A DNA stretch of 64,000 nt. Origin: Rheinheimera mangrovi. GTDB lineage: Bacteria; Pseudomonadota; Gammaproteobacteria; Enterobacterales; Alteromonadaceae. The stretch's first letter is position 1. The number at the start of each line of letters is the position of its first letter. The notes beneath the pieces were generated by a model. It did not search any database, had not been told where the DNA came from, and saw only the letters and a list, made by a program, of their open reading frames with translations. The stretch covers positions 4,261,501-4,325,500 of the forward strand of contig NZ_CP034683.1 in NCBI RefSeq assembly GCF_003990335.1, in the 5' to 3' direction. The translations under genes were made by a program, and so were the position numbers. This document shows, piece after piece, positions 39,707-49,101 of this stretch.

Positions 39707-41326
39707 TCACCCAGCCGTCAAAAACACCTTATAAGCCCCATTACTAGTCACCAACCGATACTCATAGCCCAATGTATCCAAATGCTCGGCTATCTCTTCA
39801 TGATCAGCTATCTCAAACCCTGCCAAAACATCGCCAGTAGCAGCCCCATGATTACGATAATGAAACAGGGTGATATTCCATTTTTCGCCCAGGGTGTTGA
39901 GGAAGTTCATTAACGCGCCTGGGTATTCCGGGAAGTTGAATTGATAGACCTGCTCTTTGACTAAACGCGGTGGCATGCCGCCGACCATATGGCGGACGTG
40001 CAGTTTGGCCAGTTCGTCGTCGGATAAGTCCTGATAGTCGTAGCCTGCGGCGGACAAAGCTTGATTGACCTGTTGCAGTTCTTCTGCGCCGTGGCGTAGT
40101 TTGATGCCGACAAAAATATGGGCTTTGTTGTCGCTGGCATAGCGGTAGTTAAATTCGGTGATGGCGCGGCCGCCTAAGGTTTGGCAGAAACGGCGGAAGC
40201 TGCCTTTTTCTTCCGGAATAGTAACGGCAAATACTGCTTCTTTTTTCTCGCCCAATTCGCATCGCTCTGACACATAACGCAAAGTATCAAAGTTCAGGTT
40301 AGCGCCGCTTAACACTGCACTCAGGTTTTGCGTTTGGCTAGCAGTTGCCGCATATTTTTTCAGGCCAGCTAAAGCCAAAGCACCAGCAGGTTCGGCTACT
40401 GCTCGCAGGTCGTCAAAGATATCTTTGATGGCGGCACAAATTTCGTCGCTGGAGACTGTGATCACATCGTCGCAGTATAAATGCGCCAGTTTAAAGGTCT
40501 CGTTGCCTATACGTTTTACCGCCACACCGTCGGCAAATAGTCCTACTCTGTCTAAAGTCACAGGCTCGCCCGCGTCCATTGCAGCTTTTAAGCAGGCGGC
40601 GTCGTCTGGCTCTACCCCTATTACTTTTACGCCTGGCATCACGGCTTTGATATACACCGCCATACCGGCCAATAAGCCACCGCCGCCAACCGGAATAAAG
40701 ACTGCGTCCAGCTTGTTATGTTGGCTGAGCAGCTCTTTGGCGACTGTGCCCTGGCCTGCGATCACGTCGGCATCGTCAAAAGGTGGAATATATGTGGCGC
40801 CCTGAGTTTGGGATAACTCGATGGCAAACTTATTGGCTTCGTCAAAGGCGGTGCCGTGCAGCAGCACTTTGCCGCCAAGGGCTTTGACTGCAGCCACTTT
40901 AATTTCCGGTGTGGTGATAGGCATCACTATAGTAGCGTTCAGGCCCAGTTTGCTGGCAGACAAAGCCACACCCTGGGCATGATTGCCTGCAGATGCGCAC
41001 ACTACGCTGGCGCCTGGCTGTTGCTCACGCACTTTATGCAATTTATGAAAAGCGCCACGCAGCTTAAAGGAATACACAGGCTGCATATCTTCACGTTTTA
41101 ACAGCACATGCTGGCCAATACGCTGACCCAGTTTTGGCATAGCCTGCAGCGGGGTTTCTATCGCAGCCTGATACACAGGCGACAATAAAATTTCCCGTAA
41201 ATACTGCTGCATCAAAGTTGGATTAGGCGCAGGGCGCTGCCAGTCGGCTGCCGTTTTACCTTGATCTTTTACAGCGTCTTTTACAGAGTTTTGTACGGCA
41301 CCCGGCTCTTTATTAACGGCACTCAT
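39707..41326 (-). CDS. ilvA: Threonine dehydratase (biosynthetic)
   Basis: A 539-residue PLP enzyme converting threonine to 2-oxobutanoate for isoleucine synthesis. The PLP Lys is in YSFKLRGA, the phosphate loop is GGGGLLAG, and [10 protein letters not shown] is present. The C-terminal part (from about residue 360) has two ACT-like regulatory domains, the form that is feedback-inhibited by isoleucine. A 35-residue Lys/Gln-rich N-terminal extension precedes the usual start. Its ATG overlaps the ilvD stop by 4 bp. Last gene of ilvGMDA. Confidence 0.95.
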   Translation of the reverse strand: MSAVNKEPGAVQNSVKDAVKDQGKTAADWQRPAPNPTLMQQYLREILLSPVYQAAIETPLQAMPKLGQRIGQHVLLKREDMQPVYSFKLRGAFHKLHKVREQQPGASVVCASAGNHAQGVALSASKLGLNATIVMPITTPEIKVAAVKALGGKVLLHGTAFDEANKFAIELSQTQGATYIPPFDDADVIAGQGTVAKELLSQHNKLDAVFIPVGGGGLLAGMAVYIKAVMPGVKVIGVEPDDAACLKAAMDAGEPVTLDRVGLFADGVAVKRIGNETFKLAHLYCDDVITVSSDEICAAIKDIFDDLRAVAEPAGALALAGLKKYAATASQTQNLSAVLSGANLNFDTLRYVSERCELGEKKEAVFAVTIPEEKGSFRRFCQTLGGRAITEFNYRYASDNKAHIFVGIKLRHGAEELQQVNQALSAAGYDYQDLSDDELAKLHVRHMVGGMPPRLVKEQVYQFNFPEYPGALMNFLNTLGEKWNITLFHYRNHGAATGDVLAGFEIADHEEIAEHLDTLGYEYRLVTSNGAYKVFLTAG

Positions 41327-43176
41327 AGGTCTTCCAATTTACTCAAATCACGCACTGCGCCTTTGTCGGCACTGCTTGCCAGCATAGCGTAGGCCTTTAA
41401 GGCCGGGCTGACGGAGCGCACGCGATCTACAGGTTTCCAGGCCAGTTTGCCTTTGGCTTCCATAGCGGCACGGCGCTCTGCTAATACTTCGTCGCTGACA
41501 CCAATAGCTATGCTGCGGTTTGGAATATCAATGGCGATGGCGTCGCCTTCTTCGACCAGACCTATGGCGCCGCCGCTGGCGGCTTCTGGCGATACATGGC
41601 CTATAGATAAACCCGAAGTACCACCAGAGAAACGGCCGTCTGTGATTAAGGCGCAGGCTTTGCCTAAGCCCATAGATTTTAAGTAGCTGGTTGGATACAA
41701 CATTTCCTGCATGCCAGGGCCGCCTTTTGGCCCTTCGTAGCGGATGATCACCACGTCGCCTGCAACAATTTTTCCAGCCAGAATGGCCTCTACAGAACTG
41801 TCCTGGCTTTCAAAAATACGGGCGCGGCCGTTAAACACTAGGTTTTCTTTTTCCACACCAGCGGTTTTTACAATACAGCCGTTCGGCGCTATGTTGCCGT
41901 AAAGCACAGCCAAACCGCCGTCTTGTGAATAGGCGTGTTCTTTGCTGCGAATACAACCTTCAACCCGGTCGTCGTCCAGCGTTGGGTAACGGCAATCCTG
42001 CGAAAAAGCTTTAGTGGTACGGATACCGGCAGGGCCAGCGCGGTAGAAGTCTTTTACCGCCTGATCCTGGGTGGTCATAATGTCGAAGCGTTCTAACACG
42101 TCACCGAGAGAAGAACCGGCCACATGAGGTGTATTTGGGTTGAGTAAACCGGCGCGGTTTAATTCGGCCAGAATGGCAATAACACCACCGGCGCGGTGTA
42201 CGTCTTCCATATGGTATTTTTGCGTGCTCGGCGCCACTTTGGATAAATGCGGCACTATGCGCGACAAACGGTCTATGTCGTTCATGCCAAAATCCACTTC
42301 GGCTTCAATAGCTGCGGCCAGTAAATGCAGCACTGTGTTGGTGGAACCGCCCATGGCGATATCCAGCATCATGGCATTTTCGAAGGCAGTTTTATTGGCG
42401 ATATTACGTGGCAAAGCGCTGGCGTCGTTGTCTTTATACCAGCGGTTGCATAAGTCCATAATGCGCTCACCAGCACTGATAAACAGCGCTTTACGATCGC
42501 TATGGGTCGCCAGCATAGAACCATTGCCCGGTTGGCCTAAACCCAAAGCTTCGACCAAGCAGTTCATCGAGTTGGCGGTAAACATACCAGAGCAGGAACC
42601 ACAGGTTGGGCAGGCGCTACGTTCAATTTTTTCGCTGTCTTCATCGCTGACATTCGGGTTAGCGGCCGACACCATAGCGTCGACTAAATCCAGCTTGATA
42701 ATTTGGTCCGACAGTTTGGTTTTGCCTGCTTCCATAGGGCCACCAGAGACAAAAATGGCCGGGATATTCAGGCGTAGCGCAGCCATTAACATGCCAGGGG
42801 TGATTTTGTCGCAGTTGGAAATACAGACCATAGCGTCGGCGCAGTGGCCATTGACCATATATTCCACCGAGTCGGCGATGATTTCGCGGGACGGCAGGCT
42901 GTACAGCATACCGCCGTGGCCCATGGCGATGCCGTCATCTATGGCGATGGTATTAAATTCTTTGGCGATACCACCTGCTTCTTCAATAGCTTCAGCCACC
43001 AGTTTGCCTAAGTCGCGTAAATGCACATGGCCAGGCACAAACTGGGTGAAGGAGTTCACAACGGCAATAATAGGTTTACCAAAGTCGGTATCTTTTACCC
43101 CTGTGGCACGCCATAAAGCACGGGCTCCCGCCATATTGCGGCCTTCAGTAGTGGTGGCGGATCTTAACTTTGGCAT
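41323..43176 (-). CDS. ilvD: Dihydroxy-acid dehydratase
   Basis: A 617-residue enzyme of usual length, an Fe-S dehydratase in valine and isoleucine synthesis. Cluster ligands lie in [10 protein letters not shown] and [31 protein letters not shown] and [19 protein letters not shown] are typical. The ATG at 43176 follows GGAG; the frame's extra 27 codons upstream are discarded as they run into the hairpin-repeat region and homologues start with [16 protein letters not shown]. Overlaps ilvA by 4 bp. Confidence 0.96.
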   Translation of the reverse strand: MPKLRSATTTEGRNMAGARALWRATGVKDTDFGKPIIAVVNSFTQFVPGHVHLRDLGKLVAEAIEEAGGIAKEFNTIAIDDGIAMGHGGMLYSLPSREIIADSVEYMVNGHCADAMVCISNCDKITPGMLMAALRLNIPAIFVSGGPMEAGKTKLSDQIIKLDLVDAMVSAANPNVSDEDSEKIERSACPTCGSCSGMFTANSMNCLVEALGLGQPGNGSMLATHSDRKALFISAGERIMDLCNRWYKDNDASALPRNIANKTAFENAMMLDIAMGGSTNTVLHLLAAAIEAEVDFGMNDIDRLSRIVPHLSKVAPSTQKYHMEDVHRAGGVIAILAELNRAGLLNPNTPHVAGSSLGDVLERFDIMTTQDQAVKDFYRAGPAGIRTTKAFSQDCRYPTLDDDRVEGCIRSKEHAYSQDGGLAVLYGNIAPNGCIVKTAGVEKENLVFNGRARIFESQDSSVEAILAGKIVAGDVVIIRYEGPKGGPGMQEMLYPTSYLKSMGLGKACALITDGRFSGGTSGLSIGHVSPEAASGGAIGLVEEGDAIAIDIPNRSIAIGVSDEVLAERRAAMEAKGKLAWKPVDRVRSVSPALKAYAMLASSADKGAVRDLSKLEDL

Positions 43177-43209
43177 ATTTAGGTAACTCCAATTTGTTTT
43201 GTTCCCCTG

Positions 43210-43321
43210 CGTACTTGGAACCGCAGCGTTGTTGACTTCGCTCCTCGCCCCAGTCACATAGACTGCTATGCTCCTGGGGTCTCGCTCGCTTGTCGCCTAG
43301 CTGCAATCCCAATTACTTTGG
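43210..43321 (-). repeat. Hairpin repeat family B, copy 1 in ilvM-ilvD gap
   Basis: A 112-bp unit from CGTACTTGG to TTACTTTGG. Its core folds as CCCCAG..CATAG-loop-CTATG..CTGGGG. It is a direct duplicate of the unit at 43337-43449 and is related in reverse orientation to 28286-28386. It is transcribed within the ilv operon. Confidence 0.8.
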
Positions 43322-43336
43322 GGTGCATTTAACCTT

Positions 43337-43449
43337 CGTACTTGAAGCCACAGCGTTGTTGACTGCGTTCTCTCGCCCCAGTCACATAGACGACTATGCT
43401 CCTGGGGCCTCGTTCGCTTGTCGCCTAGCTGCGACTCCAATTACTTTGG
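43337..43449 (-). repeat. Hairpin repeat family B, copy 2 in ilvM-ilvD gap
   Basis: A 113-bp direct repeat of the preceding unit with scattered substitutions; some, such as ACTG to ACGA in the loop, leave the paired bases intact. Together the two fill most of the 350-bp gap between ilvM and ilvD. Could act as an mRNA processing or stability element that lowers downstream expression. Confidence 0.8.
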
Positions 43450-43526
43450 TTACAGTTTGTTTGATTCATGCTCTGCTACTTGATATTTGACGCAGAGCCT
43501 TATTTATTTTTCTTAAGTTTAGCGGC

Positions 43527-43796
43527 TTAAGCTCGCATTGATCCTGCTTCGGCTTGTGTTAGTTCAGACTCAACACAATCCAGATATTCGATATCGTATA
43601 ACTTGTTTAACTGATTGGTCAGCAGGCTGATAGGTTTGTCGCTAACGATAGACAAAGTCACCAGTAAGCCACTGAAATCGGCCATTGGTTTCATTTCCAT
43701 ACCAGCCACTTCAAAGCCACGGTAACGGGTAACCTGCAATAACCGCTCTAATACCACAGGTTGGTTTTTAGTCTGAATGGTTAATACGTGGTTCAT
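43527..43796 (-). CDS. ilvM: Acetolactate synthase II small subunit
   Basis: An 89-residue single ACT-domain regulatory subunit. It starts [20 protein letters not shown], followed by [14 protein letters not shown], as in IlvM. It stabilises IlvG and adjusts its activity. Its start overlaps the ilvG stop by 4 bp (ATGA), so expression is coupled. Confidence 0.93.
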   Translation of the reverse strand: MNHVLTIQTKNQPVVLERLLQVTRYRGFEVAGMEMKPMADFSGLLVTLSIVSDKPISLLTNQLNKLYDIEYLDCVESELTQAEAGSMRA

Positions 43797-45454
43797 TGTG
43801 CTTTCTCCGTTAACATATCCTGATTGGCTGCACCTGGCGGTACTAAGGGCCAGACGTTGTCTGTTTCATCGATTCGAACGTGTAATAAGTATGGGCCTGG
43901 CCAGGTAAACATGGCTTCCAGCGCTGGTAATACTTCGTCTTTACGGCTGATGCTGTGGCCTGGTATAGCAAAAGCAGCAGCTAAAGAGACAAAATCCGGG
44001 TTGTCGGATAAATCGGTTTCGCTGTAGCGTTCGTTAAAAAACAGCTCCTGCCATTGTTTCACCATACCTAAACGCTGGTTATCAACAATGACAATCTTCA
44101 CAGGTAAACGGAAACGCTTGATGGTGCCCAGTTCCTGCACATTCATCATAAAAGAGCCGTCGCCGCTCACTGTAACTACCGTATCTTTTGGCCTGGCCAA
44201 CTGCGCACCTATAGCCGCTGGTAAACCAAAACCCATAGTGCCTAAACCGCCACTGCTTAAATGATTACGTGGATGACTAAAGCTCATATGCTGCGCCACC
44301 CACATTTGATGTTGGCCGACGTCGCAGCACACCACTGAGTTATCTGGCAACCGCTCGCTTAACTGTTTCAGCATTAATGGCGCGAAGATACGTTCGCCCG
44401 GATGGTCATATCGCCAACCATGTTGCTGTTTCAGCTTCACGCAATGTTTTAACCAGTCTTCACAGTGAGTGGGTACTGACATAGCCGGCAATAACTGACG
44501 TAAATCCCCTAGCATGGCGCATTCGGCACGGCGTAATTTGTGCAGCTCAGCTGGGTCTATATCGATGTGAATGACTTTGGCGTCCGGCGCAAAAGCGGCC
44601 AGTTTGCCTGTAACACGGTCATCAAAACGGGCGCCTAAACAGATTAATAAATCGCTTTGCTGCACCGCCAAATTCGCAGCCTGAGTGCCGTGCATACCTA
44701 ACATGCCTAAGTAATAGGCATTAGATGGCGGAACTGTACCCATGGCTTTTAAAGTGGTCACAGAAGGCATTGGGCTGGCAGCTAAAAAGTTTTGCAGTTG
44801 CTCCACCGCATCGGCCATATGCACACCACCGCCTATGTAGGCGATAGGCCGTTTAGCGTTTTGGATTAACAAACGTGCCTGATCCAACGCCGCTGCCGGT
44901 AAAAACTGATGCTGGGCTGAAGCAGCATCTTCAACTAAACGTGGCTTAAACTGCACTTCGGCCAGTTGCACGTCTTTAGGAATATCAACTAACACAGGGC
45001 CTGGACGACCTGACATGGCCAGCTCAAAAGCTTCGTTTAAGGTGTGTTCCAGTTCGGTTACGTCTGTCACCATAAAGCTGTGCTTAGTCACAGCCAGGCT
45101 TAAACCTAAAACGTCAACTTCCTGAAACGCATCTGTGCCCATCACGGCCTGCGACACCTGACCTGTGATGGCCACTAAAGGCACTGAATCTAATAAAGCG
45201 TCGGCTAAGGAAGTGATCAGGTTAGTAGCGCCAGGGCCAGAAGTGGCCATACAAACGCCAACTTTGCCTGAACTGCGGGCATAACCTATGGCAGAAAAAG
45301 CCCCACCCTGTTCATGACGGCACAGGTAGTGTTTGACTTTGCTCTGATACAGCGCGTCGTAGATTGGCATAATAGCTCCGCCAGGATAGCCGAAGATATG
45401 TTCGACTCCCTTTTGCTCCAGCAGCTTAATAACCAGTTCTGCGCCTTTCATCAT
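43793..45454 (-). CDS. ilvG: Acetolactate synthase II large subunit
   Basis: A 553-residue ThDP enzyme. Catalytic Glu lies in [10 protein letters not shown]; the ThDP-Mg motif is [14 protein letters not shown] ... [11 protein letters not shown]. It condenses pyruvate with pyruvate or 2-oxobutanoate. Two ATG codons stand in tandem (45454, 45451) after AAGGACGGG; the second has the better spacing. The frame is intact, unlike the frameshifted ilvG of E. coli K-12. Control is by the IlvL attenuator far upstream, with a tandem repeat block between. Confidence 0.96.
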   Translation of the reverse strand: MMKGAELVIKLLEQKGVEHIFGYPGGAIMPIYDALYQSKVKHYLCRHEQGGAFSAIGYARSSGKVGVCMATSGPGATNLITSLADALLDSVPLVAITGQVSQAVMGTDAFQEVDVLGLSLAVTKHSFMVTDVTELEHTLNEAFELAMSGRPGPVLVDIPKDVQLAEVQFKPRLVEDAASAQHQFLPAAALDQARLLIQNAKRPIAYIGGGVHMADAVEQLQNFLAASPMPSVTTLKAMGTVPPSNAYYLGMLGMHGTQAANLAVQQSDLLICLGARFDDRVTGKLAAFAPDAKVIHIDIDPAELHKLRRAECAMLGDLRQLLPAMSVPTHCEDWLKHCVKLKQQHGWRYDHPGERIFAPLMLKQLSERLPDNSVVCCDVGQHQMWVAQHMSFSHPRNHLSSGGLGTMGFGLPAAIGAQLARPKDTVVTVSGDGSFMMNVQELGTIKRFRLPVKIVIVDNQRLGMVKQWQELFFNERYSETDLSDNPDFVSLAAAFAIPGHSISRKDEVLPALEAMFTWPGPYLLHVRIDETDNVWPLVPPGAANQDMLTEKAQ

Positions 45455-45528
45455 CCCGTCCTTATTTCATTGCACCCTGGGTTACCGACATTGCTTTGAC
45501 TGTTGAAAACTATCCGGCTCCAGCTCGG

Positions 45529-45736
45529 CTGCTGGACGGGCGGGGACAAGCCCCATCCGGCTCCGACTCACCTACTGGACGGGCGGGGACAAGCCCCATC
45601 CGGTTCCGACTCACCTGCTGGACGGGCGGGGACAAGCCCCATCCGGTTCCGACTCACCTGCTGGACGGGCGGAGACAAGCCCCATCCGGTTCCGACTCAC
45701 CTGCTGGACGGGCGGGGACAAGCCCCGCCCCTACGG
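45529..45736 (-). repeat. 43-bp tandem repeat, five copies, in the ilvG leader
   Basis: Five head-to-tail units of exactly 43 bp start at 45529, 45572, 45615, 45658 and 45701. Each has CTGCTGGACGGGCGGGGACA followed by AGCCCC and a spacer CATCCGGTTCCGACTCAC; the last ends in AGCCCCGCCCC. The core is the REP-like family A palindrome. It lies in the untranslated leader between the attenuator and ilvG. Long GC-rich frames on the plus strand here are by-products of the repeat. Confidence 0.9.
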
Positions 45737-45838
45737 TTTTTGTTTTCATTGGCCCTGCAATGTCAGTTGCTTTGGGCATTTATCGTGTTGTTGTCAGTAC
45801 AACAAAACCTGTTTCGAAATTTCCGGGGACCTTAAAAC

Positions 45839-45874
45839 ACAAAACCCCCGGACCTTTCGGTGCGGGGGTTTTGT
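45839..45874 (-). terminator. ilv attenuator
   Basis: ACAAAACCCCCG (45839-45850) and CGGGGGTTTTGT (45863-45874) pair perfectly; reading the minus strand the stem is followed by GTTTT. It lies 19 bp beyond the stop of the IlvL leader peptide, the position of the E. coli ilvGMEDA attenuator. Ribosome stalling at Ile/Val/Leu codons would prevent its formation. Confidence 0.92.
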
Positions 45875-45892
45875 TGAGAATTTTTTTGCTGC

Positions 45893-45979
45893 TTAAAATT
45901 CCAAACGCGAGCCCCCGCAGTGACTAATCACCACGATTACGAGGACCACAATAATGTTCAGAATAGAAGCTAAACGCAT
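45893..45979 (-). CDS. ilvL: IlvL leader peptide
   Basis: A 28-codon frame, MRLASILNIIVVLVIVVISH followed by CGGSRLEF. Fifteen of the first 18 codons after the start region are hydrophobic and twelve are Ile, Val or Leu, so translation senses supply of these aminoacyl-tRNAs. It precedes a strong terminator and the ilvGMDA genes, exactly as in enterobacterial attenuation. Its ribosome site (AAAGAG) is weak. Confidence 0.92.
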   Translation of the reverse strand: MRLASILNIIVVLVIVVISHCGGSRLEF

Positions 45980-46061
45980 TTTTAAATTTTAACTCTTTGG
46001 TTAAGTTTATTTTTTACTTCGGCGGTGTTTTTACGTTAGGTGCCGAAAATTTATGCCTATA

Positions 46062-46090
46062 GAAATAGCCGTCTAACCATCTTAAGTCAA
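46062..46090 (-). promoter_or_regulatory. Promoter of the ilv operon
   Basis: On the minus strand TTGACT (46085-46090) and TATTTC (46062-46067) are 17 bp apart, upstream of ilvL. The -35 is good, the -10 fair. The gap separates ilvL from the divergent DUF1289 gene. Confidence 0.6.
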
Positions 46091-46196
46091 CAGATATTTT
46101 TGCTTTTGGCCAATTTTTGTAAAAAAATTACAAAAGCTGCATTTTTAGGCAGAATAAGCCAGAATCTTAAGCAGAGTGTGGTGCATTGTTGGTGTA

Positions 46197-46490
46197 ATGG
46201 ATCAATTAGAGCTGTTTGACTTACCCAATCCTTGTATTGGGGTTTGCGAAAACAACAGCAAAGGCTATTGCCTTGGCTGCTTGCGCTCGCGTGACGAACG
46301 CTTTAACTGGCACAACAAACCTGTGGCGGAACGCTCCCGCATTCTGAAATTATTGGAACAACGCAGAGCCCGCCGTGATGCCAAACTGGCTCAACTTGCT
46401 GCAGAAAAAGCAGCTCAGCAAAAACTGGATTTGGGCGACGCACCAGCGCCGGACGACAGTATTCCTATTATCTGGGATTTAGAACTCTGA
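46197..46490 (+). CDS. DUF1289 protein
   Basis: A 97-residue protein whose first half, NPCIGVCENNSKGYCLGCLR SRDERFNW (in parts), is the DUF1289 motif with three conserved Cys, possibly a metal or Fe-S site. The C-terminal half is a Lys/Ala-rich helix. Function unknown. The ATG at 46197 is chosen because homologues start just before the motif; the frame itself opens at a GTG at 46176. Confidence 0.85.
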   Translation: MDQLELFDLPNPCIGVCENNSKGYCLGCLRSRDERFNWHNKPVAERSRILKLLEQRRARRDAKLAQLAAEKAAQQKLDLGDAPAPDDSIPIIWDLEL

Positions 46491-46518
46491 CATTGGATCG
46501 GGATTAAACACCGGCGGG

Positions 46519-46625
46519 CTGTAGGGGCCGCGGCTTGTCCCGGCCCGTCTCTCTGTTCCGCGTTGTATTTGGGTGTGGAATACGACGCTATCGTCACCAC
46601 GGGCGGGGGTTTAAACCCGGGCTGT
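46519..46625. repeat. REP-like palindromes (family A), pair
   Basis: Two G/C-rich hairpins: GGGGCCGCGG..CCGGCCC at the left and ACGGGCGGGGGTTTAAACCCG-GGC at the right. The left one matches the family A core (TAGGGGC...GCTTGTCCC...GCCCGTC) seen at 20806-20905 and in the tandem block. The right hairpin supplies the last codons of the next minus-strand gene. Confidence 0.65.
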
Positions 46626-47156
46626 CGGCACGTTAGCGCAGTTACTGCGGGGTCTTTGCCAGTTTTCTGTGACCAGCTGCTCGGACTGCTGGACCAGTTC
46701 ACCACCAATAAACTCGTACACCATCGCCAAATAGGCATAACCTATGGTTTCGTCTGAGCCTTCGTCGGTCAGACAATGTTTATAGTCTTTGTCGGTTAAT
46801 GGCACTTTGATCGCACCTGTAAACCATTGAGCTTTTAGCGGGTACTGTTTTTCGCTGAACAGCAGCTGCGGATCTATGCTGGCCGTAGTGGCGTTGCAGT
46901 TACTTTGCAGCAAGGTATTTAAAAACAACTGCTGGCCTTTTAATTCCCAAACTCCTTTATAACCATTTTGCTCTGCCTCACATCGTTGCTGGTTTTGCAA
47001 CTTCAGCTGAATTTCATCAGAAGCATAGAGTTTTGCCAGTGGACTACTGTCAACGTCATGTGGCACACCATCCACAATAAACTGATCAGACATATGGATA
47101 GCAGCATGGGTCACAGTGCTGAACCACAACAACAGACTGATGCAAAAACAGCGCAT
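46611..47156 (-). CDS. Hypothetical exported protein
   Basis: About 181 residues with a signal peptide (RCFCISLLLWFSTVTHA). Four or five Cys in the mature part suggest disulfide bonds. No family recognised. The last few residues are encoded by the REP-like hairpin at 46596-46625, so the original end may have been altered by the repeat. ATG at 47156 follows GGGAG; a GTG two codons earlier is possible. Confidence 0.6.
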   Translation of the reverse strand: MRCFCISLLLWFSTVTHAAIHMSDQFIVDGVPHDVDSSPLAKLYASDEIQLKLQNQQRCEAEQNGYKGVWELKGQQLFLNTLLQSNCNATTASIDPQLLFSEKQYPLKAQWFTGAIKVPLTDKDYKHCLTDEGSDETIGYAYLAMVYEFIGGELVQQSEQLVTENWQRPRSNCANVPTARV

Positions 47157-47242
47157 ATACACTCCCGGGTTATGGTTAGATTCTTCAAAAGTTTGTACTG
47201 GATAATCAGACTAACAGCTTTTACCTTGAGTGTTAGCACTCA

Positions 47243-48142
47243 TTAGTTGTAGTCTGAATTGACCACAGCTTGCAACCAATCAATAAAAACTTTTAGCCTG
47301 CGGCTTAATTGCCGACGGTGTGCATACAACACTGAAACCGGCATGGCTGCGGGCTGATACTCTGGTAATACCTTCACCAACCGGCCTTGTTGCACCAACT
47401 GTCGCACCCCCACTTCCGGCACCTGAATAATGCCTAAACCAGCCAGACAAGCCGCAGTATAAGCCTCGGCATTATTGACAGTGACAGCACCAGACATAGG
47501 CCAGAACTTAGTTTTGCCATCCTGCTGATATTCAAAACCATCCGGCTTGCCTGCAAGTTGTTGACTGTAAAACACTAAGTTGTGACTGCTTAAATCGTCC
47601 AGAGTTTCAGGTAAACCGAATTTATCCAGGTACGATGGGCTGACACAGTTCACCTGCCGAAACTGCGACAAAGGCCTGGCAATTAAGCTACTGCTGCTGA
47701 GCTGACCTACCCGAATCACAGCATCAAAGCCCTCTGCTATTAAGTCGACCCGCCTGTCGGTGCTGCTCAGTTGAATATGCAAATGCGGATGCTGGGCTAA
47801 AAAACCGGGCAAAGCCGGGATCACGGCTTCACGGGCCAGACCTGTTGGCATATCAATACGCAATACGCCCTTAAGTTGTTCCGGCTGTTGCTGGAATAAC
47901 TGCTGTAACTCATCAAAGTCAGCCAGCAGTTCAACACAACGCTGGTAATAGTTTTGACCATCTTGAGTGAGTTCAACCCTTCTGGTGGTGCGATTTAACA
48001 GCCGCACATTAAGCTGAGTTTCCAACTGCTGTACTGCTTCCGACACTGAAGTTTTTGGTAAGCCCAATTGTTCAGCGGTGCGGACAAAACTGCCCAGTTC
48101 GGCCACCCGCTGGAAAATCTGCATCTGCTGAATTCTGTCCAT
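47243..48142 (-). CDS. LysR-family transcriptional regulator
   Basis: A 299-residue LTTR of the CrgA/AaeR-like branch: QMQIFQRVAELGSFVRTAEQ, then LPKTSVSEAVQQLETQLNVR in the DNA-binding domain, and LRIDMPTGLAREAVIPALPG opening the effector domain. It is divergent from an SDR gene that it very likely regulates through the dyad at 48167-48181. Confidence 0.92.
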   Translation of the reverse strand: MDRIQQMQIFQRVAELGSFVRTAEQLGLPKTSVSEAVQQLETQLNVRLLNRTTRRVELTQDGQNYYQRCVELLADFDELQQLFQQQPEQLKGVLRIDMPTGLAREAVIPALPGFLAQHPHLHIQLSSTDRRVDLIAEGFDAVIRVGQLSSSSLIARPLSQFRQVNCVSPSYLDKFGLPETLDDLSSHNLVFYSQQLAGKPDGFEYQQDGKTKFWPMSGAVTVNNAEAYTAACLAGLGIIQVPEVGVRQLVQQGRLVKVLPEYQPAAMPVSVLYAHRRQLSRRLKVFIDWLQAVVNSDYN

Positions 48143-48166
48143 ACTGCTTTATCCCCACAGCAACTA

Positions 48167-48181
48167 TCCGGATTTTTCGGA
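48167..48181. promoter_or_regulatory. LysR-type dyad between lysR and SDR genes
   Basis: TCCG-N7-CGGA (48167-48181) forms an inverted repeat, and a further half-site ATCCGAATT lies about 30 bp to the right. It is 25 bp from the regulator start, inside the divergent promoter region. Confidence 0.6.
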
Positions 48182-48274
48182 CAGTGATTTCGTTTATACA
48201 TTATTTATCCGAATTAAATCTAACAATACACTGCAGTTGTTGAATTAGCCACGCATAAACAAGGGGTAAATAGT

Positions 48275-49033
48275 ATGAGTCGGAACATCGCTTTAATTAC
48301 AGGTGCCAGCCGGGGTTTAGGTAAAAATGCAGCTTTAGCTTTGGCCAAAGCCGGTGTGGATTTAATTATTACGTATCACAGTAAAGCCGACGAAGCAGCC
48401 GCTGTGGTGGCTGAAGCTCAATGGTTGGGCCGAAAGGCGGTAGCCATTCAGCTGGATACTGGCAATGTGTCGTCTTTTGCAAATTTTTCAGCACAATTAA
48501 CTACTCATTTGCAGCAAGTTTGGCAACGTGATCAGTTTAACTTTTTAGTGAACAATGCAGGCTTTGGCGCTCAGGCAGCACTGGCGGACACCACAGAACA
48601 ACAATTTGATGCGCTGATGAATGTGCATTTTAAAGGAGTGTTTTTCTTAACTCAGCAATTGTTGCCACAGATTGCAGATGGCGGCCGTATTCTGAACTTC
48701 TCATCAGGTTTAACCCGTTTTGCCTTGCCTGGTTATGGCGCTTATGCCGCGATGAAAGGTGCTGTTGAAATCTTCAGCCGTTATCTGGCGCTGGAGTCTG
48801 GCGCTCGTGGTATCAGGGTAAACACTCTGGCACCTGGCGCTATTGAAACTGATTTTGGCGGTGGCGCAGTGCGCGATAACGCTACTATTAATCAGTATAT
48901 TGCCTCACAAACTGCATTGGGCCGCGTTGGTTTACCAGACGATATTGGCGGTGTAGTGCAGATGCTGCTGTCAGAACAAAGCGGCTGGATTAATGGCCAG
49001 CGCATTGAAGTATCTGGTGGTATCCATCTTTAA
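48275..49033 (+). CDS. SDR-family oxidoreductase
   Basis: A 252-residue classical short-chain dehydrogenase. Cofactor motif TGASRGLGKNAA, NNAG (about 95), catalytic Ser in NFSSGL and YGAYAAMKGA with Tyr and Lys. It ends with the usual GQRIEVSGG. NAD(P)-dependent; substrate unknown. Probably induced through the divergent LysR protein. Confidence 0.92.
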   Translation: MSRNIALITGASRGLGKNAALALAKAGVDLIITYHSKADEAAAVVAEAQWLGRKAVAIQLDTGNVSSFANFSAQLTTHLQQVWQRDQFNFLVNNAGFGAQAALADTTEQQFDALMNVHFKGVFFLTQQLLPQIADGGRILNFSSGLTRFALPGYGAYAAMKGAVEIFSRYLALESGARGIRVNTLAPGAIETDFGGGAVRDNATINQYIASQTALGRVGLPDDIGGVVQMLLSEQSGWINGQRIEVSGGIHL

Positions 49034-49101
49034 GGCTGATGGGCCAGGACTCTTTAGTTATTTTGCAGCTTTGGTCACAGGATTGATTGCGCAGACCAGA
49101 G

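Noticed and set aside
42140..43186. 348-codon plus-strand frame opposite ilvD
   Set aside because: Antisense to a highly conserved enzyme; composition reflects ilvD codon use read backwards.
45496..45927. Two long plus-strand frames over the GC-rich block upstream of ilvG
   Set aside because: They translate the 43-bp tandem repeat in different frames (43 is not a multiple of 3) and have no ribosome site or family match.
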